Shown in pieces: positions 61,213 through 64,000 of a stretch of DNA of 64,000 nucleotides. A program made the translations under genes and the position numbers. Where the stretch lies: contig QEYB01000448.1 in assembly GCA_017562135.1 (NCBI GenBank), positions 1,364,001 through 1,428,000 on the forward strand. Direction: 5' to 3'. This stretch comes from Dipylidium caninum. Lineage: Eukaryota; Platyhelminthes; Cestoda; Cyclophyllidea; Dipylidiidae. The number at the start of each line of letters is the position of its first letter. Within the stretch, counting starts at the first letter, position 1. The notes under the pieces were generated by a model. It made no database searches, was not told the DNA's origin, and saw nothing but the letters and a program-made list of their open reading frames with translations.

Positions 61213-64000
61213 CTGCAAAAAAAATCTTCGGAAATGTCTTATTCAAAATGACATTTCTACAGCATTATTTTTAATATTTCTATTATTAGAGGACTCAACT
61301 CTTCCAACCACCTTCGAAGTCATTTTCCGTTAGTTCCGGAAGGCGAGGAACCGGTGAAAATTCCTGTGAGGTCGAAAACTCTTTGGCATGTAAAATAGAA
61401 AAGTACTTTCTCCAAGCAACTCCAGACGTACTGGCAAAAAAATGGGATTTTCCTTTAGTGAAACTCATCGTTAATCTTGAAACATGAAGTGGGCGTCTCT
61501 CCGGTTGTCAGTGATCACTGGGTTTGTCATGTACGTGGAGGTGGGCACTCAACTCTCGCCACTAACGTTCCCCTTCTAACCTCGTCTGCGTGTCAACACA
61601 CACGAGGCACTTTTCAGTCTGTTTTGACTGCGATCATGACCCGTAAACGGCCATGGCTAGAAACTAATCCAAGGCTACTTTACCTCGGAAGACGTGGATA
61701 CTGCGTTTCCAACTGAATGGTTGCTCTGAGGGGTGGGGGAGGGTGGTGGCCAGTGTTCTCGAGGAAAATGCCCCATTTTATTGTCACTCAGAACCGCTCA
61801 CTACCTAACGAGGAGGCCCAATATGCTGCAGTCATAATCTGAGGCTCAGCTCCATGTCATCGGTCATAAAGTGGCCGTGAGGTGGAAGACTTTCTCCTCC
61901 TAAAAAAGGCACTAGACATGCTTATTTGGATTGAGTCTTCACTGAATGTTATGCAAAAGGCTTCACCACTGGCGAATAAAGTGTGAGAGAATCATGTGCC
62001 TCAACCAGATCCGGTGGCTTTGCACGAGCAAACTTCGTAATTCTTGCTTTCTTCAGTGTACCTCACAATCTGAGCCTCCACCTGGTTCCCGTAACAGAGG
62101 CGTACGTATTCAAAGCCGTCACTCTTCTGAGTCCTATCAGCTAAAGTCTTATTTTTGTTATAAGAGTCTATAGAATAAGAACATGGAAATTTCTTCCTTT
62201 CACTGGTGTGGCAGATGTTGTACAGGAACTAATCGCGTTTAATCTCCCCACGGTCTTGTGATACGTTCACATTTCCCCCAGAACACCTGCCTGACGTTCA
62301 CAACTCCTCTCCATTAGTAGACTGGCGCATTCGCTCCTCACAAGTAATCAGTAGCATGTCTGTTCCACGCTCATTTTGTCGCAAAGTGTCCCAATCGGGA
62401 TGGGTGGCAGCGGGGGGGGGGGCGCGTGGGGCGGGCAGTACAATTATGCCAGCGTCTCATGGGAGTGGCGCGGTGGTCACAGTAATCGAAATCCGCTCGC
62501 AACTTTCACACATGGCAGTGTGGCACTTGCGTGCTGACAGTGGAGTTGCACCATATGCCGACGCACTGCCTTCCACAGAGGAGCCAGCGGACCCGCTTTC
62601 ACTGTGTCGTAAGAGGGCCTCGGGGAGCCTTCATGTGTGACCGTGTCCTTCAAATTGACCAAACAATAATGCGAAGGCATTGATGAGTCAACTTCGGGGA
62701 GCCCTCGCATGCCAGACATTCACTCGGTGGTGCTTCAGCCGCGAAAGGTACGCGTTTAATTCAGTCCACCACTCCACTCACCGCCCCAGCGGATATGAGT
62801 CAACAGTCTAGCACTAATCGTCCCCCGCCCTCGTCCCCGCACCCCTCGCCCCCACCGCCTTCTGCCGCCTCCACTTTACATATCACGTGTGCCTTCTTTA
62901 AATAGACTGGGTAACGCGATGGCCGATTAACCAATGGCAGCTCCACAAGCAGGTCGCCATCTTTTTTTCTTGAAGCTTTTGTACCACGACGAAGTTGTCC
63001 CGAAATTAGAGCAGTTGGACTCGTGCGGACACCCGAGTGGACGATCACTCGTCGAACGCACGCTCGGGACCGGTGCTGGCCGGAACGCCGCCTCGGAGGA
63101 TGGAGCGAGAGCGAACAGTGCCATTGTCACCAGTGCAACACACCTGACAGTGACATTCGGACACGAGAACCTCCTCGGACGAGAGATTCGATGTGAAACT
63201 CCCCTCGCTGTGCCTGATTTCTGCTCGATGCGCCCACACTTTTTGCATTCTGCGCAATCGAGGCGGTTGGTGGGACCTACAATTTGAAGTCGTTGGTGTG
63301 TTTTGCTCAACTCTCGCACAGAATGGAATTGGGGTATCGTGAGGTGTGATCCCTCCTCAAAACAAAGTGTAGACTAAATAACATGACAATGTGTCCGCTA
63401 AGGGGACACGACTCGTTGTGTTCAACGCGAGAAATCACAGGGGAGGAACAAAACCACCAAAAAACTGTCTAACTGCCCCCCCCCCCCCCACCTTTCAGAC
63501 CACTTGATGGCTTATGTGGATGAAAGAGTCATCGTTTCACATAACACAACACAGCACAACAGCCTCGTCGACCGTTGTGGAAATGCAGTTCGATTGTGTT
63601 ACTTTGTTTGAATGCGTGCATCAGCGCAAATGACAAATTAGTGCTGCCTCCTTTGATGGTGGAGGAGATTTTGCGTAGAATTACTTTTACCCGCACGTCT
63701 TCCGGGGAGGCGGACACATCCGGCTCTCTCACACGCCATGCCACCAAAATAGTGACACTTCCACAGCGGTTTGGAAAATATGCAAAGTGGGAAGGGGCAC
63801 AGATTTCAACCAATGGAAAATTTTACGACATCGCTGTTAACTAAACGTTCCACGATGACGAAAATTTTAATCCCATTGATCGCTTCACGCGTAACCATGG
63901 AAACGGTATTTAGAGGACGCGTGTAAGTTCATTGGTGTACGACACTTTCATGGCTTGTTAAAGCCTCGAAAGTCTATCTGCTGCACAGTTTACCGTTAAG
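61213..64000. other. Terminal region without supported genes
   Basis: GC-rich DNA with overlapping open frames on both strands. A frame at 63575-63844 (plus) starts MWKCSSIVLLCLNACISA, which looks like a signal peptide, and runs 89 residues to a stop, but it has an equally long frame antisense to it and matches nothing. A poly-C run at about 63477-63490 precedes an acceptor-like CCACCTTTCAG, so an exon starting at 63500 is conceivable. None is claimed. Confidence 0.35.

Noticed and set aside
63575..63844. 89-codon frame with a signal-peptide-like start
   Set aside because: Equally long antisense frame and no homology; not enough to call a gene.

Overview
This is animal nuclear DNA. Genes are split by canonical GT..AG introns, many only 31-45 nt long, and a few introns begin with GC. 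The tiny introns, the gene content and the patchwork of AT-rich and GC-rich blocks fit a parasitic flatworm, probably a tapeworm. That assignment is an inference; no rRNA or mitochondrial marker is present. I built the gene models by hand, translating exon by exon and checking that splice phases join.

Layout. (1) 0.1-15.9 kb, minus strand, AT-rich: two class IIb histone deacetylase genes in tandem. Upstream is a complete HDAC6 (28 exons, two catalytic domains, C-terminal ubiquitin-binding zinc finger). About 750 bp downstream is an HDAC10-type gene with a polyamine-deacetylase gatekeeper glutamate and a degenerate C-terminal second domain. (2) 15.9-21.0 kb: intergenic, with a short remnant resembling a Ty3/gypsy reverse transcriptase. 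(3) 21.0-33.2 kb: two SLC20/PiT sodium-phosphate cotransporter paralogues in divergent (head-to-head) orientation around a 2.6 kb spacer. The plus-strand copy changes from AT-rich to GC-rich DNA in its middle. (4) 33.2-42.2 kb: no intact gene, but a decayed third PiT first exon at 40.2 kb. (5) 42.2-49.0 kb, minus: an OSR1/SPAK (Ste20) kinase with an N-terminal kinase domain and C-terminal PF2 domain, carrying three single-site frame disruptions. (6) 51.2-52.1 kb, minus: an intronless, GC-rich Na+/K+-ATPase beta subunit. (7) 53.2-59.3 kb, minus: a MATE/SLC47 multidrug exporter gene with in-frame stop codons inside conserved segments. (8) 60.6-61.2 kb, plus: a possible three-exon gene of unknown product.

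How they fit together. HDAC6 and HDAC10 are cytoplasmic deacetylases (tubulin and other proteins; acetylpolyamines). The PiTs, Na,K-ATPase beta, MATE and OSR1/SPAK all concern ion and solute transport: the pump supplies the Na+ gradient that PiT uses, and in animals SPAK/OSR1 regulates cation-chloride cotransport. I see no evidence of co-regulation beyond proximity. The most notable signals are the tandem HDAC6/HDAC10 pair with matching intron positions, the inverted PiT duplication with a decayed third copy, and the coding damage in the kinase and MATE genes while the HDAC, PiT and ATPase-beta frames are clean.
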